Shown piece by piece: positions 1 to 8,703 of a DNA stretch of 64,000 bases (positions within the stretch are counted from its first letter, which is position 1; each line of letters starts with the position of its first letter). Under the pieces are notes generated by a model. That model was not told the DNA's origin. It was given only the letters and a program-made list of their open reading frames with translations, and did not search any database. This DNA is from Pseudalgibacter alginicilyticus (lineage in GTDB: Bacteria > Bacteroidota > Bacteroidia > Flavobacteriales > Flavobacteriaceae). Location of the stretch: NCBI RefSeq assembly GCF_001310225.1, contig NZ_CP012898.1, forward strand, positions 3,776,001 to 3,840,000, written 5' to 3'. The translations under genes and the position numbers were made by a program.

Positions 1-653
1 CCTTTAATATTCAAACTGTCTGTAATAATTTTTGAAGTTTCAAATATATAAGGCTTCGTACTTTCTTTTACTAAATGCCGGATGCGCCAAAAACCATCTT
101 CTAATAACAAAACTATTTTATAGGTGGATATTTCCGTGGTTTCTAAAACCATTTTTTCAGCCTTAAACACACGTTTGTATTCAATGACATTACGGTCTGT
201 GACAACAGCTAATTGACCATCTTCACTAAAAAATTCTAAAGTAGGATGGTGTTTTAAAGTGGTGGCTTCAATAGTTATGTTATTAGCAGCATTTAATTCT
301 ATAAAATCATATAAATTCTTTCTTGCACTGTCTGTATAATAATCTTTAATACCAGCCGTTTTATTGGTTTTATAAGCAATTTGTTTAACGTACCAAGCGT
401 CTAAATAATCGTTTTGTAAGGCGTTAAGGTTTTCTTGGTCCATAAGTCTGCCTTCGTTGAGTAAAGGCGCCCAAACTAGTTTTGGTAAATATTGTTCTAC
501 TTTTTGAATTTCGGTATGTAACATTGTGCTTCGGTCGGCACCAGTGTTTAGGTAACTAAACAAGGCACTGATACCGGAAACAATTAAGGCAATAAGTAGT
601 ATATAGGAAGCTATTAATATAGTGCGCAATATGTTTTTATTAATACTTACCAT
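1..653 (-). CDS. Membrane-anchored protein with NTF2-like periplasmic part (3' end outside window)
   Basis: The gene starts at the ATG at 653-651 and stays open to the window edge, so at least 217 residues are visible and the C-terminus is missing. One hydrophobic segment lies at about residues 8-30, followed by a soluble, presumably periplasmic part. The segment ending in a DGFWRI motif near residue 195 resembles the last strands of NTF2-like folds; this is a weak inference from pattern. The start codon overlaps the stop of the Ig-like protein gene by 7 bases, which implies translational coupling and a common job with the two upstream genes. I do not recognise a family. It is probably an accessory part of the envelope glycan or membrane-protein system encoded by this operon. 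Confidence 0.7.
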   Translation of the reverse strand, partial: MVSINKNILRTILIASYILLIALIVSGISALFSYLNTGADRSTMLHTEIQKVEQYLPKLVWAPLLNEGRLMDQENLNALQNDYLDAWYVKQIAYKTNKTAGIKDYYTDSARKNLYDFIELNAANNITIEATTLKHHPTLEFFSEDGQLAVVTDRNVIEYKRVFKAEKMVLETTEISTYKIVLLLEDGFWRIRHLVKESTKPYIFETSKIITDSLNIK

Positions 654-1864
654 AACTTCTTAATGTTGATTTTTTTTGTTTTTCCTGCGGTTTCAATACT
701 AAATTTATAGTGGTCATTTTTATAAATAGCAGGTTTTAAATTGAAGTTAACATAGCCGTTAAAAGATGTTTTTAGAATGGTATTTATAAGTAGGTCATCT
801 TTATAAATATTTAATTTAACATGTAGCCCATCGGGAATCATCTGAGACATAAAACTTTGTAATGGGCCAACAGTGATTACTCTGTTTTTATTTGAAAAAC
901 TAACTTCAAAATCTTGAATAGCTTGTTTGTAGGTTAACAAAATACTTTGGCTTTCAGCCATACCATCAATGTATGCTTTTATGTTCCAATTATTGGCATA
1001 ATCAGGATGGATTATTTTAGCATGTGCTACCCCTTCAATAGTGGTGCCAGTGGTTTTTAAAATATTCTGTTGCTGATTTGTAATGTAAAAAGTAACAAAG
1101 GTGCCATCACTTACCACATTGTTTTGCTTGTCTTTGATAATGGAAGTTGAAAATGTAGTAATTTGATTGCCATCTGCATAATCATGAGGGCGTGTGGCGT
1201 AAATTTTGAAATCTGTGGGAATAGCAGCCCCAATATTTACTGTGAATTCTTTAGAATTGATGCCTAAACTCTCTGAAGATACCAACATTCGTCCGCTTTC
1301 TTTTTTTGAATAAATATTTTTATAAGCAATTAAATTCTTAGTGAAAACGGTATTGTTTTTTTCTGAATCTAAAAATTGATGTTTTACATTTACTAAAGTG
1401 TTTTCAACTATTGGGTTGTCTAAAGAATCTGTTGGGATAATAACTAACATAGTATAATCAGTTCCACCAGCCACTATACTAGGGGGCCCTATATAGGTTT
1501 CCATAGTTGTCACTTCTTGTTTTGGTTTGATATTTAAATTTCCTGAAAGAGAGGCGTTTCTGTTTAATAACGTCCAATTAATTACTCCTGTTTTTTTAAT
1601 TATGTTTTTAGGAATGGAATAGTTAAGCGTATTGTTTTTTAAAGATGCAGATACTAAAGTAGAACCATAACTACTTGAACAATAGAGTAGAGGTTTTTCA
1701 GTTTTAGAAGTTGAAAATTTTAAAATAATGGTATTGCCAACTTCAAAAGTTGATTGGGAAGTTAATAGTTTAATATTATTTGATGGACTATTTGGTTGCG
1801 CATTAGCAAATAATGATATTAAAACCAAAATGAAAATAAACAGATATGTATTTTTAAGTGGCAT
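647..1864 (-). CDS. Exported protein with bacterial Ig-like (Big_1-like) domain
   Basis: The 405-residue protein has a clear signal peptide (hydrophobic residues 8-20, cleavage probably after ANA at 20-22). The rest is beta-rich. Residues about 216-308 carry the pattern ADGNQITTF...DGTFVTF, typical of invasin/Big_1 Ig-like domains, so it is likely an extracytoplasmic structural or adhesive protein. Its start ATG overlaps the stop of the 1029-residue membrane protein by one base (TAATG), and its own stop overlaps the next gene by 7 bases, so the three genes form a tightly coupled operon. Function is unknown; a role in presenting or handling a surface polymer is inferred only from the neighbours. 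Confidence 0.75.
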   Translation of the reverse strand: MPLKNTYLFIFILVLISLFANAQPNSPSNNIKLLTSQSTFEVGNTIILKFSTSKTEKPLLYCSSSYGSTLVSASLKNNTLNYSIPKNIIKKTGVINWTLLNRNASLSGNLNIKPKQEVTTMETYIGPPSIVAGGTDYTMLVIIPTDSLDNPIVENTLVNVKHQFLDSEKNNTVFTKNLIAYKNIYSKKESGRMLVSSESLGINSKEFTVNIGAAIPTDFKIYATRPHDYADGNQITTFSTSIIKDKQNNVVSDGTFVTFYITNQQQNILKTTGTTIEGVAHAKIIHPDYANNWNIKAYIDGMAESQSILLTYKQAIQDFEVSFSNKNRVITVGPLQSFMSQMIPDGLHVKLNIYKDDLLINTILKTSFNGYVNFNLKPAIYKNDHYKFSIETAGKTKKINIKKLW

Positions 1865-4800
1865 TAATTAGGGCTTCCTATATATGGGTTAATTTCTATT
1901 TTAATATAATCAAAATTTGGGTGTTCAATTTTTTGTAATTGGGCCCCAGTATGATTTTCAATTCTATTGGGTACTGTTTTAGCTGCAATAGCATCATTAG
2001 GTAAACCGTTTACAAAAATATTTTTCATGTCATTATTAATGATTTTTACTTTTTCATCCTTCAATAAATGATATTTAAAATTTTGTTTGCGTTGTTGCCT
2101 GATGCCTTCTTTAATAAACAAATGGTCTACCCAAAGCATATTTTGGTTGTTGTCATAATAAGTAATTAATAGTTGTGGAATGGTAATTTCTTGAATACCA
2201 CTATTAAATAAGTTGCCATAAATCATTTTGTTTTTAATGTGTATATCGCTTAATACTACATTTTTATATAAATCTGAAGCCGATACATTTCCAGCAGCTT
2301 GCAAGTTGAATTTTGTTGGTTGTTCTTCAAACTCTACAGGTGTAAATTCATCAGGGTTAAACGTATCTGGAATAGAATCTTGGGTTTTAGACCAGGCAAT
2401 ACCTTCAAAATTAATTCTGAAACTACTCGATTCTTTGGGCATCAATTTATGTTTTATATGATATTTAGCATTGTAAGTCGCTAATTGTTTATTTGCGTTG
2501 TTGTAAAGTGTACCTTTTAAAATAACATCAGCAGGAACGTTGTCTATATTTTGTACTTCGCCTATAATAGCATAGTGATTTTGGTATTTTACTAATTTAG
2601 CAGATAGCACTTCTAAAACGGGCTGTTTTAAAACATCTTCATGATGGGTTTGTTCTGTAGTAATACGTCGTCTGCCTTGGTTAAAATATTGGGTAGTATT
2701 ATCAGAATAGAGTTGGTCAGGAGGCAAATCGTTGTTAAGGTCGTCTGCTTGTAAATACCATTTTCCGTGGCGTTTTGATAGTGATTTATAATCTATTTTT
2801 TCTATTCTTTCAAGTGGTGTAATCCATTGACTGATTACCTTTGCAGAAACCGTACTATCGTTGTGTGGGGTTATTTCTGTTTTAATAGCATCCATTTTAG
2901 CATAACTGCTCAATAATCCATCAGTTACTGAAATTTCTAACATGTATTGGGCAATAGGGATGGTGTTTTTAGGGTCAATTAAACGATGGGCCTTTTCAAA
3001 TTCTTTAAAATCTAAAGCATCGTAGTAGGCTATAATAGCATTTTCAGGGCTGCGTTGTGAGTCGTTTTTTAAGTAGAATAAATAGATACTATAAAATACA
3101 AGTACCACTAATACTAATGACCAAATATGTGTGATGCGTAATACATTTTTATTGAATTTGTGATAGCTAACCGAATACTTTAAAAAATCGGGAGCAGGTT
3201 TTAATCGTGTTTTCAGCATATTAACCCATAGCATTTGTATGTTTAATATGAACGCAATTAAAACAGTTAAAAAAGGTATAATCCCCCAATGGATTTTTAG
3301 CCATTTAGCAACATCTTCTTTAGGTAAAATAGATGATACTGGAGGAATGTTAAGGCGCTCCCAAACCATGATACCGTTTTCTAATTGTCGTAAACGCTGC
3401 CAGCCACAATAATAGAGAATGGGATCATAAAATTTATCGTTAGAAAATATATATTTAAGGTTGTACTTTTCTGGTGTGGTTAAAAATTGTTGTAATGATC
3501 CAATGCCTGCAACGCCTTTGAATTTTGAGTTTTCTAGGCGTTCAATTGGTCTTGTTGTTAGTTCAGGTAATCGTCGGGCCGAATGGTAGTTTCCATCTAC
3601 AGTCATAGCATTGGTTTGTGCACTTAACCAGGCCATTTGGTCACCAAACCCTAGAGTTAAAAATCGCCATTTGTCGTGATCATCTTGATTTAAGAAATTC
3701 ACGATTGGTAACATTTTTATTTTTTGTGGTTGTGAGGGTCTAAAGTAGTTTAAACTCATGGTGAAAATAACCATAAAAACAAATAGTCCTGCTAATATTC
3801 CTCCAATAATACGATGGTAAACAGCTCCAAATTTTGATTGAATTAATTCTTTTAAATCACCTTCTACAAAGCGATACGCAAATTCTCCCAACAGAGGTAG
3901 TGATAGGATAGAAGCCCAAAGTGTAAATCTATCTAAGGTTAAAATATTAAAAGCGGTTTCACCTAACATTTTTAGAGGAATAGGTGTAGTACCACCAGTG
4001 CCTAAAATGGTGCAAATGGTAACAGATAGGCCAAAAAATAAATAACGTTTGCTATAATATCTATAGAATATATATGGTAGTAGTACGAGTAAAATTCCCC
4101 AAGGAATTAAAAAAAATACTAATCCAGAAGATGTAATTTCCAAAAAGTTATCTCTAGAACCATGAGGTATGGGTACCTGTGTAATGGGATTAGCTTTAGA
4201 ATTTAACCAGTACGGAAAAATACAACCTATAATTAGCACTAAGGATAACATTCCAAAACTTACAATACGCTTAAAGAGTTTAAAAAAGCTACTTAAGAAA
4301 ATTTTGAAAGTTACTTTTTTCATAGAATTTACCTGTTCTCTTGATACATCCATTAGTACCATGCCTATTAAAGGAAATATAAAAAATACCATTCCAAAAA
4401 TTGGAGTTACATGGTGGGAAGTAACCGTTACAGCTATTAATGATAAGGATGTTCCTAAGTACCATTTTTTTCCAGTTTTTAACCACAAATAGATTTCAGG
4501 TAAGGCATGCATTAATACGGAAACTCCAACAATACTTGGTAATTGGCCAAAAATGTGAAGTGTTTCTACAAATGAAGATGAAAATACCGCTAAAACGGAA
4601 GCATAACCAGCTATAGTTTTGTTACCAGTCATAAGTAATGAAAACCTATAACTACCTGTTATAAAAAGCACGATAGCTATGAGTGCAACACTAAACATAC
4701 CAAATTTTAATCCGCCAATAAGAGACAATAAACCGATAGATTGATGTACTAAAGGCGGATAACTTTGTACGGTAAAGCCTGTGTACCATTCATAGTTCCA

Positions 4801-4953
4801 AGGCTCAAACCAACTGTGCGCATAATGGTCCGCAAAAAATAGGTGAATTAAAGCGTCATAAGTAGTTTCTAAAGTGAAAAATATGGAACTACCATGAAAA
4901 GCCAATCCTAAAAGGATTGCTGAAATTAAGTATTTGTTTGAGGTTTCCTTCAT
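1864..4953 (-). CDS. Large GT-C-like integral membrane protein with periplasmic C-terminal domains
   Basis: The protein has 1029 residues. The first 410 or so form many membrane segments. An acidic motif in the first external loop (D33 and D42, within a YDALIHLFFADHY stretch) has the layout of GT-C glycosyltransferases and of the PTPS-related membrane family (PF10131). Two further membrane helices lie near residues 553-573 and 609-628. The C-terminal 400 residues look periplasmic: an NTF2-like region at about 630-750 (with KRHGKWYLQ) and a beta region at about 781-875 resembling FxLYD domains. GT-C enzymes use lipid-linked sugar donors, so a role in transferring sugars outside the membrane is inferred. 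It is the first gene of the minus-strand operon and diverges from the receiver-glycosyltransferase gene at 5133, suggesting joint control of a surface glycan. Confidence 0.7.
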   Translation of the reverse strand: MKETSNKYLISAILLGLAFHGSSIFFTLETTYDALIHLFFADHYAHSWFEPWNYEWYTGFTVQSYPPLVHQSIGLLSLIGGLKFGMFSVALIAIVLFITGSYRFSLLMTGNKTIAGYASVLAVFSSSFVETLHIFGQLPSIVGVSVLMHALPEIYLWLKTGKKWYLGTSLSLIAVTVTSHHVTPIFGMVFFIFPLIGMVLMDVSREQVNSMKKVTFKIFLSSFFKLFKRIVSFGMLSLVLIIGCIFPYWLNSKANPITQVPIPHGSRDNFLEITSSGLVFFLIPWGILLVLLPYIFYRYYSKRYLFFGLSVTICTILGTGGTTPIPLKMLGETAFNILTLDRFTLWASILSLPLLGEFAYRFVEGDLKELIQSKFGAVYHRIIGGILAGLFVFMVIFTMSLNYFRPSQPQKIKMLPIVNFLNQDDHDKWRFLTLGFGDQMAWLSAQTNAMTVDGNYHSARRLPELTTRPIERLENSKFKGVAGIGSLQQFLTTPEKYNLKYIFSNDKFYDPILYYCGWQRLRQLENGIMVWERLNIPPVSSILPKEDVAKWLKIHWGIIPFLTVLIAFILNIQMLWVNMLKTRLKPAPDFLKYSVSYHKFNKNVLRITHIWSLVLVVLVFYSIYLFYLKNDSQRSPENAIIAYYDALDFKEFEKAHRLIDPKNTIPIAQYMLEISVTDGLLSSYAKMDAIKTEITPHNDSTVSAKVISQWITPLERIEKIDYKSLSKRHGKWYLQADDLNNDLPPDQLYSDNTTQYFNQGRRRITTEQTHHEDVLKQPVLEVLSAKLVKYQNHYAIIGEVQNIDNVPADVILKGTLYNNANKQLATYNAKYHIKHKLMPKESSSFRINFEGIAWSKTQDSIPDTFNPDEFTPVEFEEQPTKFNLQAAGNVSASDLYKNVVLSDIHIKNKMIYGNLFNSGIQEITIPQLLITYYDNNQNMLWVDHLFIKEGIRQQRKQNFKYHLLKDEKVKIINNDMKNIFVNGLPNDAIAAKTVPNRIENHTGAQLQKIEHPNFDYIKIEINPYIGSPN

Positions 4954-5132
4954 TTAAAGCCTAAGCTATAACAATACGGTAAAGATAAATAATTTAAATA
5001 GTGGTTCAATTTTTAATTATCTACACAAACTTACCATTCGTCTAAACTAAAATGGTGGTTTAACTAAATAGCATTAAAAAGAATAGCAAACCAAGTACTT
5101 TTGGAGTATAAATAATCATAAATATACCAATC
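4954..5132. promoter_or_regulatory. Divergent promoter region of the glycan genes
   Basis: This gap holds a perfect flavobacterial -7 element on each strand. TACTTTTG at 5096-5103 on the plus strand lies about 30 bases before the receiver-GT2 start. CAAACTTA at 5026-5033 is TAAGTTTG on the minus strand, about 73 bases before the GT-C gene. I see no convincing TTG -33 box 17-23 bases upstream of either, so the promoters may need an activator. Confidence 0.4.
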
Positions 5133-6314
5133 ATGAAGATATTAGCAATTGATGATCAACAATTAGTGTTATTACCATTACAAAAAAGACTAAATGAATT
5201 AGGGTATGAGGTAGTAATTGAAACAAATGCTCATAAAGGTGTGGAGTTGTTTGATACTGAAAACCCAGATTTAGTAATTGTAGATATAAATATGCCAGGA
5301 ATATCAGGGTTGGATATTGTTAAACATATTAGAAATTCAAAAAAAGAAAATACACCAGTCATGGTGTTATCAGGGAATACCCAAGATAATGTTATCACAG
5401 AAGGTTTTGATTTAGGTATTAATGATTATATGAAAAAACCATTAAGTTTAAATGAGATTAGTGCTCGTGTAAAAAGATTAATTGGAGCTCCAGAAACACA
5501 AAATGCAATTAATAAAAGTGAAGTTTTGATTCAACAGCGTTGCGTTGGAGTTGTTATACCTTGTTACAATGAAGAAGAACGTTTGTTGAGTAAAGAATTT
5601 ACTGATTATATAGATAAAAATTCTGGTTACCATTTATGTTTTGTAAATGATGGGAGTAAGGATAGGACTTTAGAGGTTTTAAAAGATTTACAAAAAGGAA
5701 GAGAAGATTTTATAACTGTATACGACTGTGAAAAAAACGGAGGCAAAGCTGAAGCAGTTAGACAAGGTATGCTTTTTATGGCAAAAAAAGAAGATTTAGA
5801 TTACATAGGGTTTTTAGATGCTGATTTATCTACTGATTTAGCTGATTTTGATGATTTAGTAAAGACTATTGAAACTTCAGAATTTAAAATTGTAAGTGGT
5901 TCAAGAATTTCCAGAATGGGTGCAAATATTACTAAGGAATCTGCAAGAAAAGTTATTAGTATGACTATAAACTTTATTATTAGAAAGATTTTGAAAATGG
6001 ATTTTAAAGATACACAATGTGGGGCTAAAATTTTTCGTAAAGATGTAATTGAAATTGCTTTTGCCGAAAAGTTTGTAACACAGTGGATATTTGATGTTGA
6101 AATTTTTAAAAGAATGTCACAGTATTTTGGGTTAAAACAAGCAAAAGCTATGCTTTGTGAACAACCGCTAAAAAGATGGATTCATGCTGATGGTTCTAAA
6201 CTTTCAATGAAAGACTCGGTGAAAATTGTTGCTCAATTAGGGCAAATAGCATGGGTTTATAGAACCAAAAAAAGAAATTTGAATGTTGAAGATAAAAAAT
6301 TGAAATTAGTATAA
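5133..6314 (+). CDS. Response-regulator receiver domain fused to GT2 glycosyltransferase
   Basis: The 393-residue protein combines two domains. Residues 1-118 are a CheY-like receiver with acidic pocket D7/D8, phospho-acceptor D51 (VDINMPG), S80 and K101 followed by Pro. Residues about 138-370 are a family 2 (DPM1/polyprenyl-phosphate type) glycosyltransferase with VIPCYNEEER, VNDGS (D173), GGKAEAVRQG and the metal-binding FLDADLS motif at 228-233. No membrane segment is obvious, so it should act at the cytoplasmic face, probably charging a polyprenyl phosphate with a sugar. The fusion implies phosphorylation-gated enzyme activity rather than DNA binding. No histidine kinase is adjacent. The divergent GT-C-like protein is the natural user of a lipid-linked sugar. 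A terminator-like hairpin follows. Confidence 0.85.
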   Translation: MKILAIDDQQLVLLPLQKRLNELGYEVVIETNAHKGVELFDTENPDLVIVDINMPGISGLDIVKHIRNSKKENTPVMVLSGNTQDNVITEGFDLGINDYMKKPLSLNEISARVKRLIGAPETQNAINKSEVLIQQRCVGVVIPCYNEEERLLSKEFTDYIDKNSGYHLCFVNDGSKDRTLEVLKDLQKGREDFITVYDCEKNGGKAEAVRQGMLFMAKKEDLDYIGFLDADLSTDLADFDDLVKTIETSEFKIVSGSRISRMGANITKESARKVISMTINFIIRKILKMDFKDTQCGAKIFRKDVIEIAFAEKFVTQWIFDVEIFKRMSQYFGLKQAKAMLCEQPLKRWIHADGSKLSMKDSVKIVAQLGQIAWVYRTKKRNLNVEDKKLKLV

Positions 6315-6361
6315 AAAACAGACTTTTTTATTACAATTAAATAAAATAACGATTGGTTTTA

Positions 6362-6406
6362 AAAAGAAGGGCTAAACTATGATAGTTTTACTCTTCTTTT
6401 TTTTTT
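6362..6406 (+). terminator. Intrinsic terminator after the receiver-GT2 gene
   Basis: An imperfect inverted repeat (AAAAGAAGGGCTAAAC at 6362-6377 against GTTTTACTCTTCTTTT at 6385-6400) is followed by an uninterrupted T run to 6406. It lies 48 bases after the stop codon. Confidence 0.7.
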
Positions 6407-6746
6407 AATTAAAGTATTTGTCTCAAATTTTAAATCTTTTTCTCAATTCTAAGATGTTAATAGGATTTAATTACTAAAATAAAAATTATTTAAGTATGTC
6501 AAAATCACAATTAAACAATTGATATTTTAGGAAGAATAAAAAAAAAGGTATAGTAATTTATCATCTTAATGATAAGTGTGGAGTTAGTGTATGTTTTAGC
6601 CTTTTTATAGTTTGTCACAAGCTATGTCATAATAGTTTGAAATCAAAAGTTTCATTTATTTTTACTAGATTTGTTTGTGTTTCTATAGGAGTATTTCTTG
6701 TTTTCTCCTTTGTAAATAACAATTAATTAATGAAAGACTCTTCTTT
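6407..6746. other. Leader region of the first sigma/anti-sigma/SusCD operon
   Basis: I find no gene here. Features seen are a perfect palindrome TTATCAT-CTTA-ATGATAA at 6558-6575, possibly an operator or small hairpin, and two candidate -7 elements. TAGATTTG at 6666-6673 is a perfect match to TAnnTTTG. ATAGTTTG at 6632-6639 is imperfect, with TTTG at 6611-6614 placed 17 bases upstream. Confidence 0.35.
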
Positions 6747-7292
6747 TTGGATAGCTTAGAAAAGATATTTAAAACAACCTATAAAGATTTATGCGTAATA
6801 GCTTTATTTTATTTAAAAGATATAAAAGAAGCGGAAGACGTAGTACAAGATGTTTTTGTTAAAATTATAGAAAATAAAAATATTGACGAAATAAAAAACT
6901 TAAAAGGTTATTTGAGTACTGCAGTTAGAAATGCAAGTTTGACTCGGATAAGTCAAAATAATAAAATGCAAGCCATAGATGAAAATACTATGGTTTATGT
7001 GGAAAGTATATCTGCTGAAGATAATGAGCTCTCTTTGAGAAAAAAGAGAAAACTTTACAGTCAAATAGATTTATTGCCAGAACAATGTAAAAAAGTGTTT
7101 ATATTATGCGTAGTAGATGGTTTAAAATATCAAGAAACAGCAAATCAGTTAGGATTGTCTATTAATACTGTAAAAACACAAATGAAAAAAGCTTTTAAAA
7201 TGTTAAGAGCTTCACTAAAAGAGATCTACTTCTTAATATTAATAGCTGCTAATGAAGTTTTTATAAAAAAAAATAAAAATACATCACCCTAA
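6747..7292 (+). CDS. ECF RNA polymerase sigma factor (FecI-like)
   Basis: The 181-residue protein has sigma-70 region 2 near residues 10-75 (with KEAEDVVQDVFVKI) and region 4 near 108-165 (LPEQCKKVF... then a helix-turn-helix ending in NTVKTQMKKA). This is the Bacteroidota-expanded FecI-like group that works with FecR-type anti-sigma factors and activates SusC/SusD genes. I chose TTG at 6747 because the ATG at 6730 is in another frame and terminates after nine codons. AAAGA sits nine bases before the TTG. The gene precedes the FecR gene by 53 bases and heads the operon. The expected trigger is a signal passed from the SusC N-terminal domain through FecR. Confidence 0.88.
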   Translation: MDSLEKIFKTTYKDLCVIALFYLKDIKEAEDVVQDVFVKIIENKNIDEIKNLKGYLSTAVRNASLTRISQNNKMQAIDENTMVYVESISAEDNELSLRKKRKLYSQIDLLPEQCKKVFILCVVDGLKYQETANQLGLSINTVKTQMKKAFKMLRASLKEIYFLILIAANEVFIKKNKNTSP

Positions 7293-7345
7293 ATGTTAAT
7301 TTTTAGTCTTATTAATAACAACTAAGGTTAAATAAATAACATTAC

Positions 7346-8518
7346 GTGAAAATAAACACTATTTTATTAAAGAAAATTGAATCGAACCTAAGTGGTGAAG
7401 AGGAGTTAAAGTTTCAAAAATGGCTCGAAAAGTCAGAAAAAAACAAAGAACTTTATAATTTACTATTATTACTTAAGGCAGAGAAGAAGCACATTAAAAT
7501 TATATCTGATTTGGATGTGAATGTTGCATGGAAATCAATACAAGAAAAGTCATATCCAACTAAACAAACGTCTGTAAATTATCTCAACAAAAGGGTGTTG
7601 AAATTTGCCGTAGCTGCTTCTGTGTTGCTTTTAATAACTGCAACATTTATTTATAAAATTACTTCAAAAGGAGGTTCTGCTATACAAAACACACCAATAA
7701 TAGTTAATAATACTATCAAAAAAGGCACCGATAAGGCCATCTTAACTTTGGAAGATGGAACAGAAGTTGTACTAAATAATAAAGAAAGTTTTAATACATC
7801 TAAGTTAAGTAGTAATGGCAAACAAATAGTGTATAAATCAGGACATAAAGTACATAAAGATATTCAGTATAATTATTTAACTATTCCACGCGGAGGTCAG
7901 TATTTTGTAAAACTATCTGATGGTACACAAGTTTGGTTAAACTCCGAATCTAAATTAAAATATCCTGTGTCATTTGTTGAAGGGGAAACTAGAGAAGTAG
8001 AGCTTGTTTATGGAGAAGCTTATTTTGACGTGTCGCCGAGCGAAACCAATAAAGGGGCATCATTTTTAGTGAATCACGATCAACAAGAAATTCAAGTTTT
8101 AGGAACAGAATTTAATATTAAAGCATACAAAGCTGATAAAAATATTTATACCACTTTGGTGGAGGGAAAGGTTGCTATAAGTACAGGAATAAGCCAAGAG
8201 AGCTTATTGCCAAATCAACAATCCATTTACAATACTTTAAATCATTCTTTAGTAATTTCAGAAATAAATGTTAAACCAGAAATATCATGGAAAGATGGTG
8301 TTTTTATTTTTGAAAGCAAAGAATTAAAAGGTATTATGCTTGTATTATCTAGATGGTATGATATGGATGTGGTTTTTGATACAGAGAAATTAGAAAATCA
8401 AAAATTTACAGGTTTAATAAATAAAAATTATGGAATTCAAGATATTATGTCTGTTATGAAGGATACAGATGTTATAAATACATATTCAATTAACGGCAAA
8501 ACAATAACTTTAAAATAA
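7346..8518 (+). CDS. FecR-like anti-sigma factor
   Basis: The 390-residue protein starts at GTG 7346. Residues 1-80 are cytoplasmic and would bind the sigma factor. One membrane helix lies at 84-104. The periplasmic part has a FecR domain at about 178-280 (IPRGGQYFVKLSDGTQVWLN; GEAYFDV; VLGTEFNIKAY) and a DUF4974-like C-terminal domain at about 322-390. In characterised systems this periplasmic part senses the STN domain of a substrate-loaded TonB-dependent receptor. It sits between its cognate sigma factor and SusC. Length and domain order are normal for the family. Confidence 0.9.
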   Translation: MKINTILLKKIESNLSGEEELKFQKWLEKSEKNKELYNLLLLLKAEKKHIKIISDLDVNVAWKSIQEKSYPTKQTSVNYLNKRVLKFAVAASVLLLITATFIYKITSKGGSAIQNTPIIVNNTIKKGTDKAILTLEDGTEVVLNNKESFNTSKLSSNGKQIVYKSGHKVHKDIQYNYLTIPRGGQYFVKLSDGTQVWLNSESKLKYPVSFVEGETREVELVYGEAYFDVSPSETNKGASFLVNHDQQEIQVLGTEFNIKAYKADKNIYTTLVEGKVAISTGISQESLLPNQQSIYNTLNHSLVISEINVKPEISWKDGVFIFESKELKGIMLVLSRWYDMDVVFDTEKLENQKFTGLINKNYGIQDIMSVMKDTDVINTYSINGKTITLK

Positions 8519-8703
8519 CTAATTAACTTAAAAAAAAAGTATATGAATTGAAAACAACACAATGATGTTGAAATTAAAGATTTTGGCATAAAAATGAAAA
8601 AGGAAGGAAATAGTTTCAACCCTAGGAAAGTATAAGACTAAATCCCCCTTTTACCCGTCTTAATTAATTAAAAAGTTTAACTAACTAAAAACCTTGTAAA
8701 TTT

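Noticed and set aside
4169-4492. 107-codon open frame on the plus strand inside the GT-C-like gene
   Set aside because: It is antisense to conserved membrane helices of the 1029-residue protein and shows no coding features of its own.
8519-8703. A second antisense RNA in the leader of the first susC
   Set aside because: The only minus-strand hairpin (CAACA/TGTTG near 8560-8575) is five base pairs with a weak T run, and no minus-strand -7 box was found.
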